Shown here: piece after piece, positions 1 to 6,626 of the stretch
Layout: the number at the start of each line of letters is the position of its first letter
Position numbering within the stretch: the stretch's first letter is position 1
Assembly (NCBI GenBank): GCA_964393895.1
Contig: CAYMWP010000058.1
Coordinates: forward strand, 1-26,327
From: B4-G1 sp964393895
GTDB taxonomy: Bacteria; Chloroflexota; Anaerolineae; B4-G1
Reading direction: 5' to 3'
Length of the DNA stretch: 26,327 bases
Notes under the pieces: generated by a model
Told to the model about the DNA's origin: nothing
The model's input: the letters and a program-made list of their open reading frames with translations, nothing else
Database searches by the model: none
Position numbers and translations under genes: made by a program

Positions 1-473
1 CCACCATCAACACCGCTACCGCCGCGCTCGTCGGCGGCAACATGATCCACGACGTGGGCTACCTCGAACAGGGCCTCACCAGCTCGATGGAGATGATGGT
101 TGCCACGAACGAGATCATTGACCGCGTAAAGCGCATCCTGCGCGGTATCCCGGTCACCGACGAGACCAAAGCACTGAACGTGATGGATGATGTCGGCCCC
201 GGCGGCCACTATCTGGAGCACGATCACACCTACGAGCGCTTCAAGACCGAGATCTGGCGTCCTGACCTCACCGACCGTTTGAACTGGGAAAACTGGGAGG
301 CGGCCGGCAGCAAGAGCTATCGCGACCGGGTCCGCGAGTGCGTGATCGAGGTCATCGAAACCGAGACCGAGCCGCTCATGGACGAGGCCATGTACAAGGA
401 ATTGCGCCACATCTGCGAGCTGGCCGACGAACGTCACAAGGACGAAGAGCTGGACATGGAGATGTTTGTGTAG
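1..473 (+). CDS. MttB-family (trimethylamine methyltransferase-like) protein, C-terminal part
   Basis: The gene runs in from the left edge; the first full codon is at position 3 and the TAG stop at 471-473, so about 156 C-terminal residues are visible. It aligns by eye with the C-terminus of the complete MttB-type protein at 3364-4812: both have a GGN-(M/L)-(I/V)-HDVGY segment, a helix with an E-(M/I)-(I/A) core and a VGPGGHY motif followed by an (E/Q)DHT segment. MttB-family enzymes are TIM-barrel methyltransferases that move a methyl group from a (usually quaternary) amine to a cytoplasmic corrinoid protein. The two copies are clearly diverged, so they are paralogues and probably use different substrates or partners. 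The last residues (EELDMEMFV) are encoded in a short duplicated stretch. Whether the missing part has a pyrrolysine codon cannot be seen. Confidence 0.9.
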   Translation, partial: TINTATAALVGGNMIHDVGYLEQGLTSSMEMMVATNEIIDRVKRILRGIPVTDETKALNVMDDVGPGGHYLEHDHTYERFKTEIWRPDLTDRLNWENWEAAGSKSYRDRVRECVIEVIETETEPLMDEAMYKELRHICELADERHKDEELDMEMFV

Positions 474-556
474 GAGAGTCAGAGCAGATCTCGTTAATGT
501 CGGACTTGGTTTATCTGGAAGAGCTGGACATGGAGATGTTGGTGTAGGCGAGTCAG
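444..556 (+). repeat. Direct repeat of the 3' end of the MttB-type gene (two 39-bp copies)
   Basis: Positions 444-482 and 518-556 match at 37 of 39 bases, 74 bp apart. Copy 1 encodes the last residues and stop codon of the MttB-type gene; copy 2 is the same coding tail plus stop, now untranslated. The end of copy 2 also forms the left arm of the terminator hairpin that follows. A local tandem duplication is the simplest explanation. Confidence 0.85.
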
Positions 557-611
557 CGAACCAGCGACTTTTCGTCACGTCATTGCCGCATCGCTGACTC
601 GTTTTATTGCT
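549..611 (+). terminator. Long-loop intrinsic terminator after the first MttB-type gene
   Basis: A perfect 11-bp stem (cgagtcagcga at 549-559 with tcgctgactcg at 591-601) encloses a 31-nt loop and is followed at once by TTTTATTGCTT. This fits a Rho-independent terminator separating the truncated first gene from the HyuA-led operon, although the loop is longer than usual. The left arm lies in the second copy of the 39-bp direct repeat. I see no convincing promoter between here and the TTG start at 632. Confidence 0.65.
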
Positions 612-631
612 TATTCGCCAGGGGTGGTTCA

Positions 632-2659
632 TTGAGCACAGAGGAGGGTTCTCCGCACAATCTGGTCTTGGGCATAGATACCGGCGGCACCTACACCGAC
701 GGTGTGTTGCTGGAATATCACTCGCGGCGGGTGCTGGCGACGCACAAGAGTTTGACCACCAAGCGAGACTTTGCCATCGGCATCGAGCGCGTCATCAAGG
801 GCATCCAGATCGAGGACCCGTCGGCCATCAGGATGGTCTCTGTCTCGACCACCCTGGCGACCAATGCCATCGCCGAAGGGAAAAGCAAGCGAGTCGCGTT
901 GCTGTTGATCGGCTATGACCCTGAGTTGATCTCGTCCTTCAAAATGGCAGGACAGTTCGCTACTCCGCACTATTACTACTTTGCCGGAGGGCATAATCTC
1001 TACGGTCAGGAGAAGGAGGAGTTGGACCTGCCGGCCATTTTGGCTCGGGTCAGCGAGATCAAGGATCAAGTAGATGCGCTCGCTATCTCGAGCTACTTTA
1101 GCCCGCTCAACCCCGAGCACGAAAACCGTGCCTACCAGGCCGTTTCGAGCGTCTGCGACTTGCCAATCGTGCTGGGACATCAGCTTTCGACCAGGCTAGG
1201 CTCGGTCGAGCGGGCCACGACAGCGGCTCTCAACGCATCGCTGCTGGCCGTGTTGCAGGACTTTGTCATTGCCGTGCGGCGGGCGATGGAGCACCGCCAG
1301 ATCGAAGCGCCCCTCATGGTGGTGCGCGGCGACGGCACGCTGATGAGCGACGAGTTCGCCGCCCGCACGCCGGTGGAGACGATTCACTCCGGCCCGGCGG
1401 CCAGCGCCATCGGCGGTCGTTTCCTCTCAGAGCTGGACGACGCGTTGATCGTGGACGTGGGCGGCACCACCACCGACATCGCCCTCATCCAGGCCGGAGG
1501 CGTGACGGTCAGCGAGGAGGGGGCCACCGTGGGCGGCTACAAGACTTCGGTCCGGGCCGCCGACTTGCTTTCCATCGGGCTGGGCGGCGACAGTCACATC
1601 ACGCTGGAGCGGGATAAAACCATCGCCCTCGGCCCCGAGCGCGTCGTCCCTCTGGCCTACCTTGCCCATCAGCATCCCCAGGTGGGAAAGCGTCTCCGGG
1701 CGCTGGCGCGGCGGGCGCAGGCGACCCCTGACTGGCTCGAATACTGGTTTCTGCTGCGCGAGCCTCAGGGTGATGGGTTGCTAAAGACGGCACAGGAAAA
1801 AGGCCTGGTAGACTTTTTGCGCGACGGCCCGCGGCCGTTGCCAGAGATCGTCGAACACCTCGGCCTGCTGCACGCGGCCCAGATTGGCGCGGGCGAGTTG
1901 CTGCGTCAGGAGGTCGTCGGCAAGGCGGGCCTCACTCCCACCGACCTGATGCATGTCGAAGGCAGCTACGCTCTCTGGGATGCCGAGACGTCGTCGCTGG
2001 CTCTGAAGGTGTTCGCCCGGCATCAGTTCGAGGAAACGGACGAGATTCGCCGGCAAGTGTGGCGGCGGGCGACCGAGATGATCGTCCGTACCATCGTCGC
2101 TTTCCTCAGTGGCAAGAGCCTGTCTTTACCCAAAGATCACGCGCACACCAAAGACGACGACATCGGGCGTTGGTTCTTTTACAACAGTCTCTACGATGCC
2201 CATCCACAGCTAGAGACCCGCTTGCGTTTGCGCCAGCCCATCGTCGGTATCGGCGCACCGGCCGGCCTCTTTCTGAAGGATGTGGCCGACGCGCTCCACA
2301 CCGAACTGATCCTGCCCGAACATCACCAGGTCGCCAATGCCCTGGGCGCGATTGCGGGAACGGTCATGGTGGTCGAGGAGATACTGGTCTACCCCCGGCT
2401 TTCGAGTTCGGGGTTGGAGGTGCTCGGTTACTATGTGCAGACTTCGGATCACAGCGGGCAGGGTGGGGGGCGAGAAGAGTTCGAGGAGGCGGGCGACGCC
2501 CTGGCCCACGCGCGCAGCCTGAGCCGGGAACGCGCTATAGGAGCGGCCCTGCGCTCTGGAGCGGACAATCCACGGGTCGTCGTGGAGGAACTGAGCGACG
2601 GGCTGGACACATTCCGCATCCGGGCCAAGGCGATGGGCAACCCACGCTTGGAATCCTAG
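632..2659 (+). CDS. HyuA-like ASKHA ATPase (hydantoinase A / oxoprolinase family), copy 1
   Basis: This is a 675-residue protein of normal HyuA length. Motifs are the N-terminal phosphate loop GIDTGGTYTDG (residues 14-24), STTLATNAI (about 75), the second phosphate loop DVGGTTTDIA (about 273-283), a GLGGDS segment (about 315) and a C-terminal GIGAPAGLF...NALGAIAG adenosine region (about 540-575). Family members use ATP to activate a carbonyl or cyclic amide (5-oxoproline, hydantoins, acetone carboxylase beta), normally with a HyuB-type partner. No HyuB is present. The TTG start at 632 is preceded by AGGGG at 620-624 with 7-nt spacing. It leads a tight operon with GntR, MttB and RACo genes, and a second paralogue lies at 11624. 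The substrate is unknown; a role in methyl-donor preparation or corrinoid-system maintenance is inference from context only. Confidence 0.9.
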   Translation: MSTEEGSPHNLVLGIDTGGTYTDGVLLEYHSRRVLATHKSLTTKRDFAIGIERVIKGIQIEDPSAIRMVSVSTTLATNAIAEGKSKRVALLLIGYDPELISSFKMAGQFATPHYYYFAGGHNLYGQEKEELDLPAILARVSEIKDQVDALAISSYFSPLNPEHENRAYQAVSSVCDLPIVLGHQLSTRLGSVERATTAALNASLLAVLQDFVIAVRRAMEHRQIEAPLMVVRGDGTLMSDEFAARTPVETIHSGPAASAIGGRFLSELDDALIVDVGGTTTDIALIQAGGVTVSEEGATVGGYKTSVRAADLLSIGLGGDSHITLERDKTIALGPERVVPLAYLAHQHPQVGKRLRALARRAQATPDWLEYWFLLREPQGDGLLKTAQEKGLVDFLRDGPRPLPEIVEHLGLLHAAQIGAGELLRQEVVGKAGLTPTDLMHVEGSYALWDAETSSLALKVFARHQFEETDEIRRQVWRRATEMIVRTIVAFLSGKSLSLPKDHAHTKDDDIGRWFFYNSLYDAHPQLETRLRLRQPIVGIGAPAGLFLKDVADALHTELILPEHHQVANALGAIAGTVMVVEEILVYPRLSSSGLEVLGYYVQTSDHSGQGGGREEFEEAGDALAHARSLSRERAIGAALRSGADNPRVVVEELSDGLDTFRIRAKAMGNPRLES

Positions 2660-2673
2660 ATCGAGGGGGTATT

Positions 2674-3333
2674 ATGGAACTGACGCAGGTTTTCGTCCGG
2701 GTTGACACTCAGCGCGCTTACGAGCGGCTCTGGGAAAAGATCACCACCCTGGAGCTGGAACCGGGCGCGCCGATCAACGAGCAACAGTTGGCGCAAGAAC
2801 TGGAAATGGGCATGTCTCCGGTGCGCGAATCGCTCAGACTGCTGGCCCACGAGAACCTGGTCGTGGTCACGCCGCGCCACGGTATCTACGTGGCCGACGT
2901 CAACGTGGCTGACCTGGAACAACTCAGCGAGATGCGCCTCTCGTTAGAGTCGCTGTGCGCTTTTCTGGCCGCCCAACGAGCCACCGCCGACGACCTGGTC
3001 GTGCTGGAGGCGTTGCGCCAGGAGCAATCCGCTGTTCCCCTCGAAGACAGTCGGCGCCTTTTTGATCTGGATCACAAGTTTCACCAGGCGGTTGCCCGGG
3101 CGGCGCGCAACAAGTACCTGGCCCAAACCCTCGACCGTCTGTTTGGCCTGTCGCGGCGACTGTGGTATCTGGTTTTACCTCGCATGGGCTATTTGCCCGC
3201 CGCCGTCGAGAAGCATCTGGACCTGGTGGAGGCCATCAAAGCGGGCGATGCCGAACGCGCCGAGCAAATCATGCGCGAACACGTAGCGGGTTTTTACACC
3301 CAGGTGCGTGAGACCTTGATGGCGATGGAATAG
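2674..3333 (+). CDS. GntR-family (FadR/FCD subfamily) transcriptional regulator
   Basis: This is a 219-residue regulator. The N-terminal winged helix-turn-helix (about residues 10-75) has the pattern LEPGAPINEQQLAQEL, MSPVRESLRLL and the TPRHGIYVA wing. The C-terminal FCD ligand domain (about 85-215) has a DLDHKFHQAV segment and later histidines in LDLVEAIKAGD and EHVAGF contexts, the usual metal/effector ligands of FCD domains. The ATG at 2674 is chosen because it follows a GAGGGGG Shine-Dalgarno and gives the normal family length; the open frame continues upstream to 2059 only as a shadow of the HyuA gene. It starts 14 bp after HyuA and ends 30 bp before MttB, so it probably controls this operon in response to a small acid or methylated substrate. 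I could not identify its operator. Confidence 0.93.
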   Translation: MELTQVFVRVDTQRAYERLWEKITTLELEPGAPINEQQLAQELEMGMSPVRESLRLLAHENLVVVTPRHGIYVADVNVADLEQLSEMRLSLESLCAFLAAQRATADDLVVLEALRQEQSAVPLEDSRRLFDLDHKFHQAVARAARNKYLAQTLDRLFGLSRRLWYLVLPRMGYLPAAVEKHLDLVEAIKAGDAERAEQIMREHVAGFYTQVRETLMAME

Positions 3334-3363
3334 GTGGAGCAGCAATTGGAGGAGGAATGTGAG

Positions 3364-4812
3364 ATGATCAACAGCAACTATGTCGCTCAGGCTACTCCCG
3401 GTATGCAGGTACTCAGCGATGACCAGAAGGCTCAAGTGCATCAAGCAACGTTGGAGCTTTTGCGCCGGACCGGGGTGCGGGTTCTGGTGACCGAGGTGCG
3501 GGAACTCTTGGCCAAAGCTGGCTGCTGGCTCGATGGCGAGCGGGTGCGCATCCCGCCTCACCTGATCGAATGGGCCATTCGCACCGCCCCTAACCGCGTG
3601 GTGATGTGCGACCGCGACGGCGACGCGGCGATGTTTTTGGAGGACCGCAAGGGTTACTATGGCACAGGCTCCGATACCCCCTTTGTCCTCGATGCCTACA
3701 CCGGAGAGCGGCGGCAGGCGGTCCTGGCCGATGTAGCTAACGTCGCCCGCCTGGTGGACGCTCTGCCCAACATTAGTTTTCTGATGTGCATGGGCATCGC
3801 CTCCGACGTGAACCACACCATTTCCGACCTGTACCACTTTCGGGAGATGGTCAGCAACACCGTCAAGCCCATCGTTTACACAGCCTTGAGCCGCCAAAAC
3901 CTGGAGGATATCATCGAGATGGCCGAGGCGGTGGCGGGTGGGGCCGAAGCGTTGCGCCGCAACCCGTTTTGCGCTCTCTATAGCGAGCCTATCTCGCCGC
4001 TGACGCACGCCCAGGAGAGTTGCGAAAAACTACTCTACATCGCCGGCAAGGGGCTGCCGGTGGTCTACACGCCGGGGATGCAGATCGGCGGCACGGCTCC
4101 GGTGACGGTGGCCGGCGCTCTGGTGCAGGCCAACGCCGAGCAACTCAGCGGATTGCTGATCTGCCAACTGATCCGCGAGGGCGCGCCGGTGATAGGCGCC
4201 GGCGGCATCCTGTACATGGACATGGCTCAGGGGTTGATCTCTTACGCCGCGCCAGAGTTCATGTTGGCGATGGCGGCCTACAGCGAGATGTGTCACTATT
4301 ACGGTTTGCCCATCTTTTCCTTTGCCGGCTGCTCCGACGCCAAGATATTCGATCAGCAAGCTGCGGCCGAGGGCGCGCTTTCGATGTTGCTCACTGCCCT
4401 GGGCGGCGGCAACCTGGTCCACGACGTCGGCTACGTCGAGTCGGGGCTGGCGGCCTCTTACGAGATGCTGGTCAGCATGGACGAGATCGCCGGTCTGGTC
4501 AAGCGTTTCTTGCAGGGGGTAGAGATCACGGAGGAGACTCTGGCCCTAGAGGTGATTGACCGGGTTGGCCCCGGCGGCCACTATGTGAACCAAGATCACA
4601 CCCGTCAGCACTTTCGTAAGAACTGGTTCCCCAAGCTGCTCGACCGGACGACGCGGATGAGCTGGGAGAAGGGCGGTCAACTCACCCTGGGCGACCGGGC
4701 GGCAGCGCGGGTGCGAGAGATCCTGGAGCATCACGAGCCAAAGCCGCTGGACGAGGCCGCAGTCGCCGAACTGGAGACTATCATCCAAAGAGCCGAGAAG
4801 CGTGGATCGTAA
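3364..4812 (+). CDS. MttB-family corrinoid methyltransferase, non-pyrrolysine type
   Basis: This 482-residue protein has the usual length of the trimethylamine methyltransferase family. It has an N-terminal helical segment (DDQKAQVHQATLELL), a VRIPPHLIEWAIRTAP segment, a central TIM barrel with SEPISPLTH and PGMQIGGTAPVT (about 220-255), and a C-terminal GGGNLVHDVGY and VGPGGHY. The frame has no in-frame TAG, so it belongs to the non-pyrrolysine branch, whose studied members (MtgB, MtpB, MtcB) demethylate glycine betaine, proline betaine or carnitine. It should transfer a methyl group to a corrinoid protein encoded elsewhere. The ATG at 3364 is preferred because GGAGGAGG lies at 3348-3355 with 8-nt spacing; a GTG at 3334, abutting the GntR stop, would add 10 residues. 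The actual substrate cannot be read from sequence. Confidence 0.93.
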   Translation: MINSNYVAQATPGMQVLSDDQKAQVHQATLELLRRTGVRVLVTEVRELLAKAGCWLDGERVRIPPHLIEWAIRTAPNRVVMCDRDGDAAMFLEDRKGYYGTGSDTPFVLDAYTGERRQAVLADVANVARLVDALPNISFLMCMGIASDVNHTISDLYHFREMVSNTVKPIVYTALSRQNLEDIIEMAEAVAGGAEALRRNPFCALYSEPISPLTHAQESCEKLLYIAGKGLPVVYTPGMQIGGTAPVTVAGALVQANAEQLSGLLICQLIREGAPVIGAGGILYMDMAQGLISYAAPEFMLAMAAYSEMCHYYGLPIFSFAGCSDAKIFDQQAAAEGALSMLLTALGGGNLVHDVGYVESGLAASYEMLVSMDEIAGLVKRFLQGVEITEETLALEVIDRVGPGGHYVNQDHTRQHFRKNWFPKLLDRTTRMSWEKGGQLTLGDRAAARVREILEHHEPKPLDEAAVAELETIIQRAEKRGS

Positions 4813-4842
4813 ACAAGACGACGAGCTATGTAGGAGGAGCAA

Positions 4843-5157
4843 TTGTCAAAAGCCAAGATCACTGCCGGGATATGCGGCTTCACGGCGACTGTAGAAGCCA
4901 AGATGGAAGGCTCGCGCTGTGTGATTTCGATTGGAAGCGACTGTGACGCTATCCAGCGTTTGGCTGAAGAATTGACCGAGGTAGAACCTTTCCACGAGAT
5001 CTCTTTCCGGCGCGGGACGCCCCGCACCCTGGAATTGGGGGCCAAGCATTGCCATCACGCGGCCTGTCCCGTGCCGGTCGGTATCATCAAGGCGATTGAG
5101 GTAGAGGCGGGGCTGGCACTGCCGGCCGACGTTGCCATCGAGCCCTCCAAGTCATGA
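4843..5157 (+). CDS. Small conserved Cys/His-rich protein of corrinoid-methyltransferase loci (DUF6951-like)
   Basis: This 104-residue soluble protein has Cys at residues 11, 26, 34, 70 and 75 and a His-rich HCHHAACPVPVG motif at 69-80, followed by IIKAIEVEAGLALPADV. From memory it resembles the small family named DUF6951 that accompanies MttB-type genes; I could not check this. The spacing suggests metal or Fe-S/thiol chemistry, but no function is known to me. The TTG start at 4843 is supported by AGGAGGAG at 4832-4839. Its stop overlaps the ATG of the next gene (ATGA at 5154-5157), indicating translational coupling to the Fe-S protein. Position between a methyltransferase and an Fe-S protein/RACo pair suggests a role in corrinoid-protein maturation or electron delivery, as inference. 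Confidence 0.82.
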   Translation: MSKAKITAGICGFTATVEAKMEGSRCVISIGSDCDAIQRLAEELTEVEPFHEISFRRGTPRTLELGAKHCHHAACPVPVGIIKAIEVEAGLALPADVAIEPSKS

Positions 5158-5966
5158 ACGATTTGGAAACATTCATCGCCGACTTTGTGCGGCGACGAGT
5201 GGCCGAGGCGGAAACCGAGACCCGCTACCGGCGACCGCTGGTGGGTTTCGCCGGCGCCGCCGACCCGCGCTTTCCCCAACTGCGGGAGCTTGTCGGGCCG
5301 GCCCATCTACTGCCCACCGACTTGTTGCCCACGGCTCGGTCGGTCGTTGCTTTCTTTCTCCCTTTCGCCAAAGAAGTCGTGAGGGCCAACCGGGCGGAGC
5401 CGCGTCAGGTAGCCCGCGAGTGGGCCGTGGCCTACGTCGAGACCAACGCGCTTATCAACCAGACTGCCGAGCGGCTCATCGCCGCCCTGGCCGAGCGAGG
5501 GGTGAGGGCCGTGGCGGAGCCATCCACGCATAACTGGGACCCGGTCACTCTCGTCAGTTGGTGGTCGCACAAAAGCGTGGCGGCCATTGCCGGGCTGGGC
5601 AGCTTTGGGCTGCACCACATGCTGATCACCGATGCCGGCTGCGCCGGGCGGTTCGGCAGTCTGGTGGTGGACGCGGCGCTGGAACCGACATTGGCACCTA
5701 CCGATACCGTCCACGAGCGCTGCCGTTACTTTGACGACGGCAGTTGCCTCGTGTGTGTGGAGCGTTGCCCCGTGGGCGCGCTGACGGCAGTTCCAAAGGA
5801 ACTGCTTGGCGCTTTGGCTTTTCCAAAGCGCACCGAATCTGGGCTGGACAAGCAGCGCTGCTACGAATGGCTGTTGCAGGTGGCCGAACAGTTCCCAGAG
5901 GTAGGGTTGACCGACGCTTGCGGCAAGTGCGCCATCGGACCTTGCGCTTACAAACCAGGAGGATAA
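5154..5966 (+). CDS. QueG-like 4Fe-4S protein (epoxyqueuosine reductase-related)
   Basis: This 270-residue protein resembles epoxyqueuosine reductase and reductive-dehalogenase-type Fe-S proteins. A KSVAAIAGLGSFGLHHMLIT segment (about 140-160) matches the cofactor-domain region of QueG. The Fe-S part has C190, C198, C201, C205-Pro (a CxxCxxxCP motif plus one upstream Cys) and then C256, C259, C264, enough ligands for two [4Fe-4S] clusters. It is much shorter than true QueG (about 350-380 residues) and the spacing before the first cluster differs, so tRNA modification is unlikely. Its position directly upstream of CBS and RACo genes suggests it supplies electrons for reduction of the corrinoid cofactor. 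The start overlaps the preceding stop, and I see no strong Shine-Dalgarno, which fits translational coupling. Confidence 0.85.
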   Translation: MNDLETFIADFVRRRVAEAETETRYRRPLVGFAGAADPRFPQLRELVGPAHLLPTDLLPTARSVVAFFLPFAKEVVRANRAEPRQVAREWAVAYVETNALINQTAERLIAALAERGVRAVAEPSTHNWDPVTLVSWWSHKSVAAIAGLGSFGLHHMLITDAGCAGRFGSLVVDAALEPTLAPTDTVHERCRYFDDGSCLVCVERCPVGALTAVPKELLGALAFPKRTESGLDKQRCYEWLLQVAEQFPEVGLTDACGKCAIGPCAYKPGG

Positions 5967-5969
5967 AAA

Positions 5970-6617
5970 ATGCTTATTCGCGATCAAATGACGCCCAACC
6001 CCGTCTGTGGACACCCCACTATGCCGCTGGCGGAAGCGCAGGCGTTGATGCAGGAAAAGACCATCCGCCATCTGCCCATCCTGGATGACGGCGGGAAGCT
6101 GGTGGGACTGGTCACGCGCCGGGCGCTGGCGCAGGCGCTCCCCGATGACCTGAGCCAGTTCGGGCCATTCGTGATCAATTATACCCTGGCCAAGCTCCAG
6201 ACTCAAAACATCATGGTCAGGGACGTGGTCACCGTTGACCCGGATACTACCATCGAGGAAGCGGCCCGCGTCATGGCCGACGAAAACATCGGCTGCCTGC
6301 CAGTCTTGGAGAACGAAAGCCTGGTGGGCATCATCACCGAAAGCGACCTGTTCAACATCATGGTGAACCTGCTGGGCGCTCGCCGCCCTGGCGTGCGTAT
6401 GACCGTCTTGCAGCCAGACCGGGCCGGCGAGGTGGCGCGCCTGACCAGGGCAATTGATGAAAAAGGGGGCTACATCTCGGTGTTTGTGACTTATCCCACG
6501 GCGGATCCGAGCACCTGGGCCTCTGTGGTCAAAGTCGCCGATGTCCCGGCAGAGGTGCTGGCAGAGACGGTCGGCAACGTGCCGGATGCCAGTATTCAGG
6601 ATATACGGAAAGTGTGA
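5970..6617 (+). CDS. AcuB-like protein with two CBS domains and an ACT-like domain
   Basis: This 215-residue cytoplasmic protein begins MLIRDQMTPNP, a typical CBS start. CBS 1 covers about residues 5-60 (IRHLPILDDGGKLVGLVTRR) and CBS 2 about 75-130 (VVTVDPDTTIEEA, IGCLPVLENESLVGIITESD). The remaining 80 residues (MTVLQPDRAGEVARLTRAIDEKGGYI) have the pattern of an ACT domain, as in AcuB. CBS pairs bind adenosine nucleotides or SAM, and ACT domains bind small ligands, so this is probably an energy- or SAM-sensing partner of a neighbouring protein rather than an enzyme. The ATG follows AGGAGG closely and lies 3 bp after the previous stop. Which neighbour it regulates is unknown; RACo, an ATPase, is the obvious candidate by position. 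Confidence 0.88.
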   Translation: MLIRDQMTPNPVCGHPTMPLAEAQALMQEKTIRHLPILDDGGKLVGLVTRRALAQALPDDLSQFGPFVINYTLAKLQTQNIMVRDVVTVDPDTTIEEAARVMADENIGCLPVLENESLVGIITESDLFNIMVNLLGARRPGVRMTVLQPDRAGEVARLTRAIDEKGGYISVFVTYPTADPSTWASVVKVADVPAEVLAETVGNVPDASIQDIRKV

Positions 6618-6626
6618 GGAGGTATT

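Noticed and set aside
444..556. CRISPR-like repeats
   Set aside because: There are only two copies, the first is coding, and there is no series of regular spacers. No other stretch in the window looks like a CRISPR array.
474..631. Cobalamin riboswitch upstream of HyuA copy 1
   Set aside because: A corrinoid operon made this worth checking, but I see no B12-box-like segment or suitable multi-helix leader; only the repeat and a terminator are present.
2059..2673. Upstream extension of the GntR frame
   Set aside because: It overlaps the HyuA coding region, its translation is Arg/Gly-rich, and the ATG at 2674 has a Shine-Dalgarno and gives the normal family length.
3175..4008. 277-codon open frame on the minus strand
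   Set aside because: It is antisense to the GntR and MttB genes and has no recognisable motif; it is a shadow frame.
3364..4812. Pyrrolysine-containing MttB
   Set aside because: The frame is open over the full family length with no in-frame TAG before the stop, so no amber codon is needed.
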